Assembly (NCBI RefSeq): GCF_036013955.1
Contig: NZ_CP107903.1
Location: 5,146,001-5,210,000 of the forward strand
Direction: 5' to 3'
Origin: Streptomyces sp. NBC_00459
GTDB taxonomy: Bacteria > Actinomycetota > Actinomycetes > Streptomycetales > Streptomycetaceae
DNA: 64,000 nucleotides
Position 1 is the stretch's first letter. Every line of letters begins with the position of its first letter. Below, piece after piece: positions 8,545 through 17,245 of this stretch. Both the position numbers and the translations under genes were made by a program. Below the pieces are notes generated by a model. It saw only the letters and a program-made list of their open reading frames with translations. It had not been told where the DNA came from and did not search any database.

Positions 8545-8718
8545 GTGTCAAAGCTCCTCAAGGCGCAACGCCTGTCGGCGGCTCAGGGCGGCGACTGCCT
8601 CTTCGTCTACGCCGTTGAGGACGGCCAACTCATCGTGTGGGTCCTGGCGGCCGGTAACCGTCGTGACGACCCCGTCAGATGGTGTGGCTCCCCGCAGTCT
8701 GCGCCGGTCGCCCTGTAG
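8545..8718 (+). pseudogene. RelE/ParE-type toxin remnant
   Basis: In frame 8545-8718 the translation LLKAQRLSAAQGGDCLFVYAVEDGQLIVWVLAAGNRRDD reproduces the RelE/ParE C-terminal core (G-D-Y-R-V-V-Y-x-V-E-D-G-x-L-x-V-x-V-x-x-V-G-x-R-R). An in-frame stop lies at 8533-8535, the N-terminal 30 or so residues of a full toxin are missing, and the tail after NRRDD runs into unrelated sequence. No intact antitoxin partner is visible. It is best read as a decayed second toxin-antitoxin locus beside the PIN pair. Confidence 0.6.
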
Positions 8719-8797
8719 GACGTGAGCGTGCGCTCTTCCTGCTTGAGGAAATACCCTAAATATCCCCTATAAACGCAGCCGAAACTGCAACCAAGGC

Positions 8798-8837
8798 ATG
8801 TCGAAGGGCCCCACCCTGAGGTGGGGCCCTTCGACAT
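8798..8837 (-). terminator. Perfect 18-bp hairpin downstream of tRNA-Ser
   Basis: Arms 8798-8815 and 8820-8837 are perfectly complementary around a CTGA loop, and the core is GGGCCCCACC/GGTGGGGCCC. Read on the minus strand it starts 17 nt after the tRNA-Ser CCA end and is its transcription terminator. Confidence 0.8.
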
Positions 8838-8854
8838 CGTGCCCGGTGAGGCAC

Positions 8855-8942
8855 TGGCGGAGGATACGAGATTCGAACTCGTGAGGGGTTGCCCCCAACA
8901 CGCTTTCCAAGCGTGCGCCCTAGGCCACTAGGCGAATCCTCC
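8855..8942 (-). tRNA. tRNA-Ser(GGA)
   Basis: An 88-nt class II tRNA on the minus strand. The acceptor GGAGGAT pairs with ATCCTCC, the discriminator is G and CCA is encoded. The anticodon loop CTTGGAAAG carries GGA, which decodes UCC/UCU. A long variable arm (GTTGGGGGCAAC region) and a GTTCGAATC T-loop are present. Its 3' half is duplicated at 2728-2812, marking it as an integration target. Confidence 0.95.
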
Positions 8943-9014
8943 GACGCGAACATTACATGACCGTGGGTGGTGCTTGCGAACTCGTTCGGACCCCCCGCGA
9001 TCAGGTACGCTGGG

Positions 9015-9110
9015 CCCCAGCCCCTCACGCGGCGCTATCTGACTGAACTCCCCCAGGGCCGGAAGGCAGCAAGGGTAGGTTGGCTCTGGCGGGTGCGTGG
9101 GGGGTCTTCT
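9015..9110 (+). ncRNA. ffs: Signal recognition particle RNA (small bacterial 4.5S type)
   Basis: The hallmark domain IV is present: GGCCGGAAGGCAGCAAGGGT, with the GGAA tetraloop and the AGCA asymmetric loop recognised by Ffh. The distal stem pairs CCCCTCACGC (9021-9030) with GCGTGGGGGG (9095-9104) over 10 bp, followed by TCTTCTTT as a run-off terminator. Ends are approximate. The gene next to dnaX is a common actinobacterial arrangement. The 3' end of the convergent phosphatase/membrane gene overlaps it on the other strand. Confidence 0.92.
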
Positions 9111-10728
9111 TTGTGTCCAGGGTGCGTTGGTGGGCGTACAGGAACACCCGTTCGTCGATGTACACGGCGAGGAAGAAGACGAGCGCCACGCCCAGGCCGA
9201 TCACCGATGGGTGGTGGCCCGTCGCAGGTGCCAGTACCGCCGTCATCGCGAGCCATAGGAACACGTTGGGTGTGTTCTGGGTGATGATCATGTCCCGACC
9301 GAGACCCGCACTGTGCGCGCGTACGCGCAGGAACAGCGTTGTCAGCAGGCGCAGGGCGGCCAGCGCGGCCCCGGTGACGGTCATCGTCAGGAGCAGACGG
9401 GTCGCCAGACCTGCCGTGTCCGGGCCGGTCAGGCCCACCGGCGGAGTGAGCGCGAAGGTCGCCGTGCCCGCGAGGGGGACCAGTGCCAGACCGCCGAGCC
9501 AGTTCCAGTTGGTGCTCAGGGCGCCCGCGCGGATGGGGTCGCGGTGCCGCAGAGCCTGAGCGGCGATGCCGGGCAGGGCCAGGGCCGCGACCAGGACCAC
9601 CGCGTACGTCAGGAGCGCTGGGACCAGTGTCGTCAACATGTGGGCGGCGTGCGTGGCGGGGAGGGCGAGGGGGGCGGCCAGGCCTGCCAGCAGGAGGGCC
9701 GGGAGGGCGAGTGAGGCCGCCACGGTGTGCCGTATCGCGAAGAAGTAGTCGCCGCCCCAGAGGAGGGAAAGAGTCGGGGCTATCAGGGCCGGGGGCAGGA
9801 GCAGGAACAGGCCGGCCAGCTCCAGGGGCACCGAACGGGCCGTCCAGAGGAGGGCGAGGCCGAGCGCCAGACGGGGGAGGAGGAGCGGCCAGGCGGTACG
9901 GAGGCTGGCGACCGGGCCGCGCAGGGCGGACGGCGCGACGCGGAGCATGGCGAAGAACGAGCCGATGGCCAGCAGGAACGTCAGGACGAGGGTGAAGGCC
10001 CACCCGGGGACGCTTACGCCCACCAGCAGTTGGGCCACCGCCCCGCTCGTCGCCGCTGCCGCGACCAGCAGCGGCAGCCGGATCTCTACGATCTCGCCCA
10101 GGTCATTGAGCAGCCCGGCCGCGGACGGCGCTGTGACCGCCCGGCGCAGGTCCTCTTCCGAGAGCGGTCGCGCGTTGGGGATCTTGAGATCGCGGTACGA
10201 GGACGGGTCCGCGTCGGCGACCACCAGCGCGAACACCTCCACGATGTACTTGTGGGCGACGACCAGTACGGTGCGCCCCGCGCGTGAGGCGGGCAGCAGT
10301 ACGTCGCGGTGGTACGCGGCGACCCGGTCGTACATCGCCTGCCAGCTCTCGCCGCCGGGCGGCATGCCGGTCGGGGAGTGGAACGCCTCGGTGTATCCGG
10401 CGAAGCCGATCGACTTCTTCACCAGGCTCTTGTTGCGCCCGCTGTAGCTGCCGAAGTCGCGTTCCACGAGCGCCTCCTCGGTCGTGGTCCAGGTCGGCGG
10501 CTCGGGGAGACGGTCGATGATCGTCCAGGCCGTCTCGCGGGCGCGTCGGAGGGTGGACATGTGTACCTCGTCGATGCGTACGCCGGCCGCGACCAGCGCG
10601 GCGACCCGGTCGGCCGCCTGTTCGGCCTGGCTGGTGCCGAGGGCGGTGAGGGGGGAGTCCAGCCGTCCGGCGAAGCGGTTCTGCTCGTTGGCGCCGGATT
10701 CGCCGTGGCGGACGAAGTAGAGCGGCAT
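9025..10728 (-). CDS. Histidine phosphatase fused to multi-spanning membrane domain
   Basis: A 567-residue fusion. Residues 1 to about 215 are a phosphoglycerate-mutase-like histidine phosphatase: the RHGE motif with the phospho-accepting His (YFVRHGESGANEQNRFAGRLDSPLT is the standard start), an E in LVERDFGSYSG, and the second catalytic His in VVAHKYIVEVFALV. Residues from about 240 contain roughly ten hydrophobic segments. Stretches such as PPALIAPTLSLLWGGD and TQNTPNVFLWLAM faintly recall bile-acid/sodium symporter-like folds; I hold that loosely. The ATG at 10728 gives the canonical MPLYFVRHGE start, while the in-frame ATG at 10812 would add 28 unlikely residues. The last 20 or so codons run antisense through the SRP RNA gene. 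The phosphatase would face the cytoplasm; the substrate is unknown. Confidence 0.82.
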   Translation of the reverse strand: MPLYFVRHGESGANEQNRFAGRLDSPLTALGTSQAEQAADRVAALVAAGVRIDEVHMSTLRRARETAWTIIDRLPEPPTWTTTEEALVERDFGSYSGRNKSLVKKSIGFAGYTEAFHSPTGMPPGGESWQAMYDRVAAYHRDVLLPASRAGRTVLVVAHKYIVEVFALVVADADPSSYRDLKIPNARPLSEEDLRRAVTAPSAAGLLNDLGEIVEIRLPLLVAAAATSGAVAQLLVGVSVPGWAFTLVLTFLLAIGSFFAMLRVAPSALRGPVASLRTAWPLLLPRLALGLALLWTARSVPLELAGLFLLLPPALIAPTLSLLWGGDYFFAIRHTVAASLALPALLLAGLAAPLALPATHAAHMLTTLVPALLTYAVVLVAALALPGIAAQALRHRDPIRAGALSTNWNWLGGLALVPLAGTATFALTPPVGLTGPDTAGLATRLLLTMTVTGAALAALRLLTTLFLRVRAHSAGLGRDMIITQNTPNVFLWLAMTAVLAPATGHHPSVIGLGVALVFFLAVYIDERVFLYAHQRTLDTKKTPHAPARANLPLLPSGPGGVQSDSAA

Positions 10729-10992
10729 GCGGTTCCTCGCGTGGGGGGCGTGGGGAGTGAAGTGGGGGCGCGGATTGGAGAGGGGTGAGGGATGGTGGGG
10801 GAGCGCTCCCATGTTTGAGTTTTCAAGTTGATGGTGGGACCTCCGTGTTTTATGTGAAATACCCCAAGGGGAACTTTTGAGGACTCTTTGCCGTCAAAAC
10901 AGACAGCGGCGGAGGGTGTGAGCGTGCGGTGAGTACGAGGTGAGCCGGGCGGGCGGGGTCGACTGTCAGTGGGGCCCGATATCGTCGTATGC

Positions 10993-13329
10993 GTGTCGTC
11001 CCTTGCGCTGTACCGCCGCTATCGCCCGGAGTCGTTCGCCGAGGTCATCGGGCAGGAGCATGTAACCGACCCGCTGCAGCAGGCGCTGCGGAACAACCGG
11101 GTCAATCACGCGTACCTGTTCAGCGGGCCGCGCGGCTGCGGCAAGACGACCAGTGCGCGCATCCTTGCGCGCTGCCTGAACTGCGAGAAGGGCCCGACGC
11201 CGACTCCCTGCGGCGAGTGCCAGTCCTGTCAGGACCTGGCGCGCAACGGGCCGGGGTCGATCGACGTCATCGAGATCGACGCGGCGTCGCACGGTGGTGT
11301 GGACGACGCCCGTGACCTGCGGGAGAAGGCCTTCTTCGGGCCGGCGAGCAGCCGCTACAAGATCTACATCATCGACGAGGCCCACATGGTCACGCCGGCT
11401 GGTTTCAACGCGCTGCTCAAGGTCGTCGAGGAGCCCCCGGAGCACCTCAAGTTCATCTTCGCGACCACGGAACCCGAGAAGGTCATCGGGACGATCCGTT
11501 CCCGGACCCACCACTACCCCTTCCGGCTGGTCCCGCCCGGCACGCTCCGCGAGTACCTCGCCGAGGTCTGCGGACACGAGAACATCCCGGTCGCCGACGG
11601 TGTGTTCCCGCTGGTCGTCCGGTCAGGCGCGGGTTCCGTACGAGACTCGATGTCCGTCATGGACCAGTTGCTGGCCGGCGCAGGTGCCGACGGCGTGACG
11701 TACGCCATGGCCACCTCTCTGCTCGGCTACACGGACGCCTCGTTGCTCGACTCCGTGGTCGAGGCGTTCGCCTCCGGGGACGGAGCGGCGGCCTTCGAGG
11801 TCGTGGACCGCATCATCGAGGGCGGCAACGACCCACGCCGTTTCGTCGCCGACCTGCTCGAACGGCTGCGCGATCTGGTGATCCTCGCCGCCGTGCCGGA
11901 CGCGGCGGAGAAGGGGCTCATCGACGCCCCTGTGGACGTGGTCGAGCGTATGCAGGCCCAGGCAGGCGTCTTCGGTGCCGCCGAGCTCAGCCGCGCCGCC
12001 GACCTCGTCAACGAGGGGCTCACGGAGATGCGGGGCGCGACCTCTCCCCGACTCCAGCTGGAACTGATCTGCGCGCGCGTGCTGCTCCCCGCCGCGTACG
12101 GCGACGAGCGCTCCGTCATGGCCCGGCTCGACAAGCTTGAACGCGGCGTCAACTTCTCCGGCGGCCCCGCGGTGGGCATGGGCGGCGCCGGGATCGCCAT
12201 GGGGTACGTCCCGGGACCCGGTGCGCACGAGGGCGCGGTGCCCGGTGGTCCCGTAGGTGCGCCGGTTCCGGTCGGCGGCGGGGTCGCGGCGGCGCGGGCG
12301 GCTGTGCGGGGGGATGCGCCGGGCATGCCCGACCTGCCGGGCACGGCAGGCACGGCCGCCGTTCCCACCCCGCAACCGCAACCGCAACCGCAACCGCAAC
12401 CGCAGTCGCAACCGCAGTCGCAGTCGCAGTCTCCGGTGGCATCCGTCCCGGCCCCGGCGCCGGTGGCTCCCGCCCCGGCTGCCCCCGGCGCCTGGCCCAC
12501 CGCGACGAGTGCGGGCAGTGGACGGCGTCCCGGTGGCTGGCCCACGGCCACAGCTGCGGGCGCCGGTCAGCCCTCGGCGGCCGGTCCCGGTGCCGCGACG
12601 GCCTCACCTCCTCCAGCAGCAGCGGCCTACTCCCAGCCCCAGGCCCAGTCCCAGGCACCTGCCCAGGTCCCCGCCGCACCGGCCGGTGTTCCTGTGCCCG
12701 GCGGCCTCGACCCCCGCATGCTCTGGCCGAACATCCTGGAGTCGGTGAAGAACCGCCGCCGGTTCACCTGGATCCTGCTCAGCCAGAACGCCCAGGTCAG
12801 CGGCTTCGACGGCACCACGCTCCAGCTGGGCTTCATGAACGCGGGAGCGCGGGACAACTTCTCCAGCAGCGGCAGCGAGGAAGTGCTGAAGCAGGCGCTG
12901 GCGGAACAGTTCAACGTTCAGTGGAGGATCGAGGCCGTCGTCGACCCGACGGGCGGCGGCGCGGCGGCTCCGGCGACCGGCGGCTACGGCGGAGGCGGTT
13001 CCTCCGGTGGTTACGGCGGTGGAGGCGGCGGTGGTTCCGCCGGTGGCTATGGAGGCGGCGCATCGACGTCGGCTCCCCACCAGCAGGCCGCGCCCCCGGC
13101 ACCAGCGCCCACGTCCGGGCCCGCGCCCGCTTCGGCCTCGGGCGCCCCCCGCCCGCAGGCATCCGCCCCGGCACCGCAGCACTCGGCCCCGGAACCTCCG
13201 CCCATCGCACCCGAGGACGACACCCCTGAGGACGACGACCCCGACCTCGACGAGTCCGCGCTCTCCGGCCACGAACTGATCGTGCGCGAGCTGGGGGCGA
13301 CGGTGGTCGAGGAGGTCTCGCACGAGTAG
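10993..13329 (+). CDS. dnaX: DNA polymerase III subunit gamma/tau
   Basis: A 778-residue clamp-loader ATPase. The N-terminal AAA+ module begins LALYRRYRPESFAEVIGQEHV, with Walker A GPRGCGKTT (45-53), the zinc module C64/C73/C76/C79, Walker B IIDEAHM (about 128) and the sensor/SRC region. Domain III follows to about residue 370. The C-terminal half is low complexity: a PQ/SQ-rich run (about 460-485), Pro/Ala linkers, a conserved tau-like region (LWPNILESVKNRRRFTWILLSQ, about 575-650) and a Gly/Tyr-rich stretch. The start is GTG at 10993 (MSSLALYRR); an in-frame ATG at 10969 gives a non-family extension. No clear Shine-Dalgarno is visible. It loads the beta clamp during replication. Confidence 0.95.
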   Translation: MSSLALYRRYRPESFAEVIGQEHVTDPLQQALRNNRVNHAYLFSGPRGCGKTTSARILARCLNCEKGPTPTPCGECQSCQDLARNGPGSIDVIEIDAASHGGVDDARDLREKAFFGPASSRYKIYIIDEAHMVTPAGFNALLKVVEEPPEHLKFIFATTEPEKVIGTIRSRTHHYPFRLVPPGTLREYLAEVCGHENIPVADGVFPLVVRSGAGSVRDSMSVMDQLLAGAGADGVTYAMATSLLGYTDASLLDSVVEAFASGDGAAAFEVVDRIIEGGNDPRRFVADLLERLRDLVILAAVPDAAEKGLIDAPVDVVERMQAQAGVFGAAELSRAADLVNEGLTEMRGATSPRLQLELICARVLLPAAYGDERSVMARLDKLERGVNFSGGPAVGMGGAGIAMGYVPGPGAHEGAVPGGPVGAPVPVGGGVAAARAAVRGDAPGMPDLPGTAGTAAVPTPQPQPQPQPQPQSQPQSQSQSPVASVPAPAPVAPAPAAPGAWPTATSAGSGRRPGGWPTATAAGAGQPSAAGPGAATASPPPAAAAYSQPQAQSQAPAQVPAAPAGVPVPGGLDPRMLWPNILESVKNRRRFTWILLSQNAQVSGFDGTTLQLGFMNAGARDNFSSSGSEEVLKQALAEQFNVQWRIEAVVDPTGGGAAAPATGGYGGGGSSGGYGGGGGGGSAGGYGGGASTSAPHQQAAPPAPAPTSGPAPASASGAPRPQASAPAPQHSAPEPPPIAPEDDTPEDDDPDLDESALSGHELIVRELGATVVEEVSHE

Positions 13330-13370
13330 GTACGAGTAGGTACGAGTAGGTACGAGTAGGTACGAGTAGG
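13321..13370. repeat. Five 10-bp tandem repeats across the dnaX stop codon
   Basis: Units of TACGAGTAGG (first unit CACGAGTAGG) repeat exactly five times, with the dnaX stop TAG inside the first unit. Each unit carries TAG stops, so slippage would not extend DnaX. This looks like recent replication-slippage expansion. Confidence 0.85.
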
Positions 13371-13400
13371 CATGAAGTAGGTGGGGAGCGCGTCCGGCCC

Positions 13401-13450
13401 GTCCGGCGTTTGAGGACAAGGTCCCTTCAGGGCCGGAGTGGGGGTCTGGG
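13401..13450. repeat. Dispersed Streptomyces intergenic repeat element
   Basis: The segment begins GTCCGGCGTTTGAGGAC and ends GGGGGTCTGGG with a GGGCCGGAG core. I recognise it as an intergenic element common in Streptomyces genomes. Related cores appear at about 17047-17058 (GTCCGGCGTT) and 37622-37638 (GGTCCGGCGTTTGACCG). Function is unknown. Confidence 0.5.
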
Positions 13451-13526
13451 AGCGGCAGCCCTCAGCGAGGCCCGTGCCGGTACCGGCAAGCACTCCGCAC
13501 CCAGACCGACCACTAAGCTGACCCCC

Positions 13527-14780
<1,254 letters not shown>

Positions 14781-14822
14781 CACCTCCGTACGAGTAGTAC
14801 CGACACACCTCGATGAACCTCT

Positions 14823-14866
14823 CGGGCCCCGAATCCGTCTAAGGATGCGGGGCCCGAAAGTCTTTT
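14823..14866 (+). terminator. purD terminator
   Basis: CGGGCCCCG (14823-14831) pairs perfectly with CGGGGCCCG (14848-14856) and is followed by a T-rich TCTTTT tract, starting 42 bp after the purD stop. It is a textbook intrinsic terminator. Confidence 0.8.
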
Positions 14867-15125
14867 GTGACGCGCCTGCACGCCTCTCGAACCTCGCCCA
14901 ACTGCCACTTCGTCGTCGCCGTGTGTCAGCCACCTCTCCCCAAAGCCATTCCATCGGGTGACCGATCCCCCATCCGGCTGACGAGGACCGGGCCCCCAAC
15001 TATGGTGCGGCGCAAGCGTTCCGGCACTTGGCCCACCGGCATTGCGATGTCAGTGCCGGGTGCCACAGTGGGGGAGTGAGCAACGTCAGGGTGAGAGCGG
15101 AAAAGGTAGGGGGTGACATCCGGTC
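14867..15125. other. Gene-free spacer upstream of the M48-like gene
   Basis: I find no convincing gene in the 345 bp between purD and the next start apart from the purD terminator. Small open frames on both strands lack codon bias and a ribosome binding site. The promoter of the downstream membrane protein gene should lie here. Confidence 0.5.
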
Positions 15126-16991
15126 GTGACCGGTATGGGTGTGGAGGCGGGCGCGCAGGTCGCGCGCTCGCGGGCCCTCGCCGTGCTGCGCATTCGCAGC
15201 AGGGCCCTGGCCGTCGCCCTGCTGCCCGCGGCCGTCGCCGTCGTGCTGCTGGCCGGCGGCTCCACCGACCATCTCGTGGGCGCCGGCTGGCACCTCGCCC
15301 GCTGGATCACGAGCGTCGCCGCAGTCGTCGTACTGCTCGCCGCGGCCGCCATCGCCCTGGTCGTAGCCCGTGCCCGCCCCGCCATGAGCCCCACGGTCCC
15401 GATCGCCGAGGAATCGGCCCTGGACCTCTACCACCTCGTGCGCGACCTGGCCGACCGGCTGGGCGTCCCCGCCCCCTCCGCGATAGCGCTCACCCCGGAC
15501 TGCGACAGCTGGCTGGAGGACCGAACCCATCCCGCCAACGCCCCGCCCGCGCCGGAGGGCAGGGACGAGATATCGGGCGTACGAGGCCTGCGCCCCGCCT
15601 TCCAGGGACAGCGCCGGCGTGCGGCGGCGACGGCATCGCCCGTCCTCGTGATCGGCTCGCCGTTCCTGTGGTGGATGCGGGTCGCCGAGCTGCGCGCGGT
15701 CCTCGCCCCGGTCGTCGCGGGTACCGGACCGTCGTCGCACCCGGACATCGCGGCGGCACGGCGCTTCGTACGGGGCCTCGACGCGGCGGTGGCCGTGGCC
15801 GCCGCGCACCGGCGCGATCCCGTGTCCCGTGCCGCGCTGGCGGGCGTCGGCTGGGTGGCGAGGCTGCTGCTGCGCAGCTGCCGGGTGCACGCGGCCGAGA
15901 TGGAGCGCGGGGTCGCGGTGGCCGCCGCCGAGCGCGCACAGGCTGTGGACTACGGGCTGCGGATCGTCGCACAGGAGCAGGTCGGCCTGGCGTACGCGGG
16001 CTGGGACCGGCTGCTGACCCGGGTCGCGCTCCCCGCCTGGCGGATGGGCCGCTGGCCGGCCCGGCTGGACGCCGGCGTGGTCGCGGCGCTCACGGAACTG
16101 TCCCGCCGCGACCGGCTGGCCGAGGGCTTCACGTCCCGGCTGGGCGAACGCCCGGCCTGTGATCTCCTCGAAGAGCCCGGCCTGGTCGACGAGGCGGCCT
16201 CCCTGCTGGCCGCCCGCCTCTTCCACGGGGGCCCGGCCGAGCCCGGCCCGGACTGGGCGCCGGTGGACTGGCAGGAGTACCCGGAGGAGGTGGTCGACCG
16301 CAAGTGGCGTATGGACGCGGCACGCCTGCACCGGGTCCTGGACGCCCTGGACGCGCGGGGAGGCCACCGCACCCCGTCAGCCGCACCCCAGAACCCCGAC
16401 GCCCCCACCCTGTCCCGCGTGATGAACCACCTGACGACGCCCCAGCCCTCCGCAACGGCGGAGGCAGAGGAAGAGACAGGGACTGCGGAGACGGCAGAGG
16501 CTGCGGAGACGGCGAATGACGACTACGACTACGACGACGAGTACGTGGACGGGGACGGGGACGACGAGCGGGTGGGAAGCGAGCGCGGTGAGGCTCTTGC
16601 CGCCGGGCTCAGTGCGGAGGTCGCCCGCGAGGAGGCGGCGGTGCCGGTGGGCGGACAGCAGGCCCCGGCGGGGCTGACCGGCCAGGGCCCGGACACGGCA
16701 CTGTGGGACGACGGCTCGCTGCCGCTGTTCCCGTTGCAGCCCCCGCGCACGGGTCGCGAACTGCTCGCCGATCACGTGACAGCGATGGTGTGCTGCGCGG
16801 CGATGGACACGGCGGGTGCGATGCCCGGCCTGGACTGGCTCGACGGCCCCTCGCTCCTCCTCAACGGCGAACGAGCGGCAGACCTGGGCTCGAAGGTCCT
16901 GACCCTCATAGAGACGGGCGACCCGGCCCCCCTGGACGCATGGCTCCGCGCCACCGGGGTGCGCCCGGAGAAGCCCGTGCGCCTCGTGTGA
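15126..16991 (+). CDS. M48-peptidase-like membrane protein lacking the zinc site
   Basis: A 621-residue protein. Two N-terminal membrane segments (about 28-50 and 58-82) are followed by a soluble region whose order recalls M48/M56 peptidases: LADRLGVPAPSAIALTPDC, then VLVIGSPFLWWMRVAELRAVLAPVVAG. In active enzymes the last stretch reads ELRAVLAHELGH; here the HExxH zinc ligands are absent (LAPVVAG), though an AEMERGVAVA segment sits where the downstream Glu ligand would be. The C-terminal third has a highly acidic linker (NDDYDYDDEYVDGDGDDE) and a conserved end domain. The start is GTG 15126. Conserved position between purD and purC in Streptomyces is likely. A catalytic role is doubtful; it may be a scaffold or sensor. 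Confidence 0.68.
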   Translation: MTGMGVEAGAQVARSRALAVLRIRSRALAVALLPAAVAVVLLAGGSTDHLVGAGWHLARWITSVAAVVVLLAAAAIALVVARARPAMSPTVPIAEESALDLYHLVRDLADRLGVPAPSAIALTPDCDSWLEDRTHPANAPPAPEGRDEISGVRGLRPAFQGQRRRAAATASPVLVIGSPFLWWMRVAELRAVLAPVVAGTGPSSHPDIAAARRFVRGLDAAVAVAAAHRRDPVSRAALAGVGWVARLLLRSCRVHAAEMERGVAVAAAERAQAVDYGLRIVAQEQVGLAYAGWDRLLTRVALPAWRMGRWPARLDAGVVAALTELSRRDRLAEGFTSRLGERPACDLLEEPGLVDEAASLLAARLFHGGPAEPGPDWAPVDWQEYPEEVVDRKWRMDAARLHRVLDALDARGGHRTPSAAPQNPDAPTLSRVMNHLTTPQPSATAEAEEETGTAETAEAAETANDDYDYDDEYVDGDGDDERVGSERGEALAAGLSAEVAREEAAVPVGGQQAPAGLTGQGPDTALWDDGSLPLFPLQPPRTGRELLADHVTAMVCCAAMDTAGAMPGLDWLDGPSLLLNGERAADLGSKVLTLIETGDPAPLDAWLRATGVRPEKPVRLV

Positions 16992-17245
16992 CGCGAGGAC
17001 TCCCCGGCGGCGCCTTTCCCTGCGGCTCGGGCCGGGGTGTTTCAGCCGTCCGGCGTTCGTGGCCGAGTTCCGTTGAGTGCCGTAGCAGCGGAAAACCGGT
17101 CGGAACCCTCCCTTCCGCTTCTGCCCAATTCGCGACGAATGGTGACGGAGTGCGTGCGTAATGTGATGTGCTGGGATCGATCGCGCACATGGCAATCGCA
17201 CAGGTCATAAGACAGCCGACGGGGGAGCCAGGGAGGGGATCAGTG

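Larger units (their letters stand above)
2728..8942. mobile_element. Putative tRNA-Ser-bounded genomic island (no integrase)
   Basis: The segment is delimited by the intact tRNA-Ser(GGA) on the right and the 85-bp repeat of its 3' half on the left. It carries the SWIM/SNF2 pair, a small conserved protein, a RHH/PIN toxin-antitoxin pair and a RelE-type remnant: accessory genes of the kind found in islands. No integrase, excisionase or transfer gene is visible. It is therefore either a decayed element that lost its integrase or a region rearranged by recombination between repeats. Base composition is not obviously different from the backbone. Confidence 0.5.

Noticed and set aside
11000..13329. 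Programmed frameshift site in dnaX as in E. coli
   Set aside because: No A-rich slippery heptamer with a downstream hairpin is visible; the gene reads through as one long frame.
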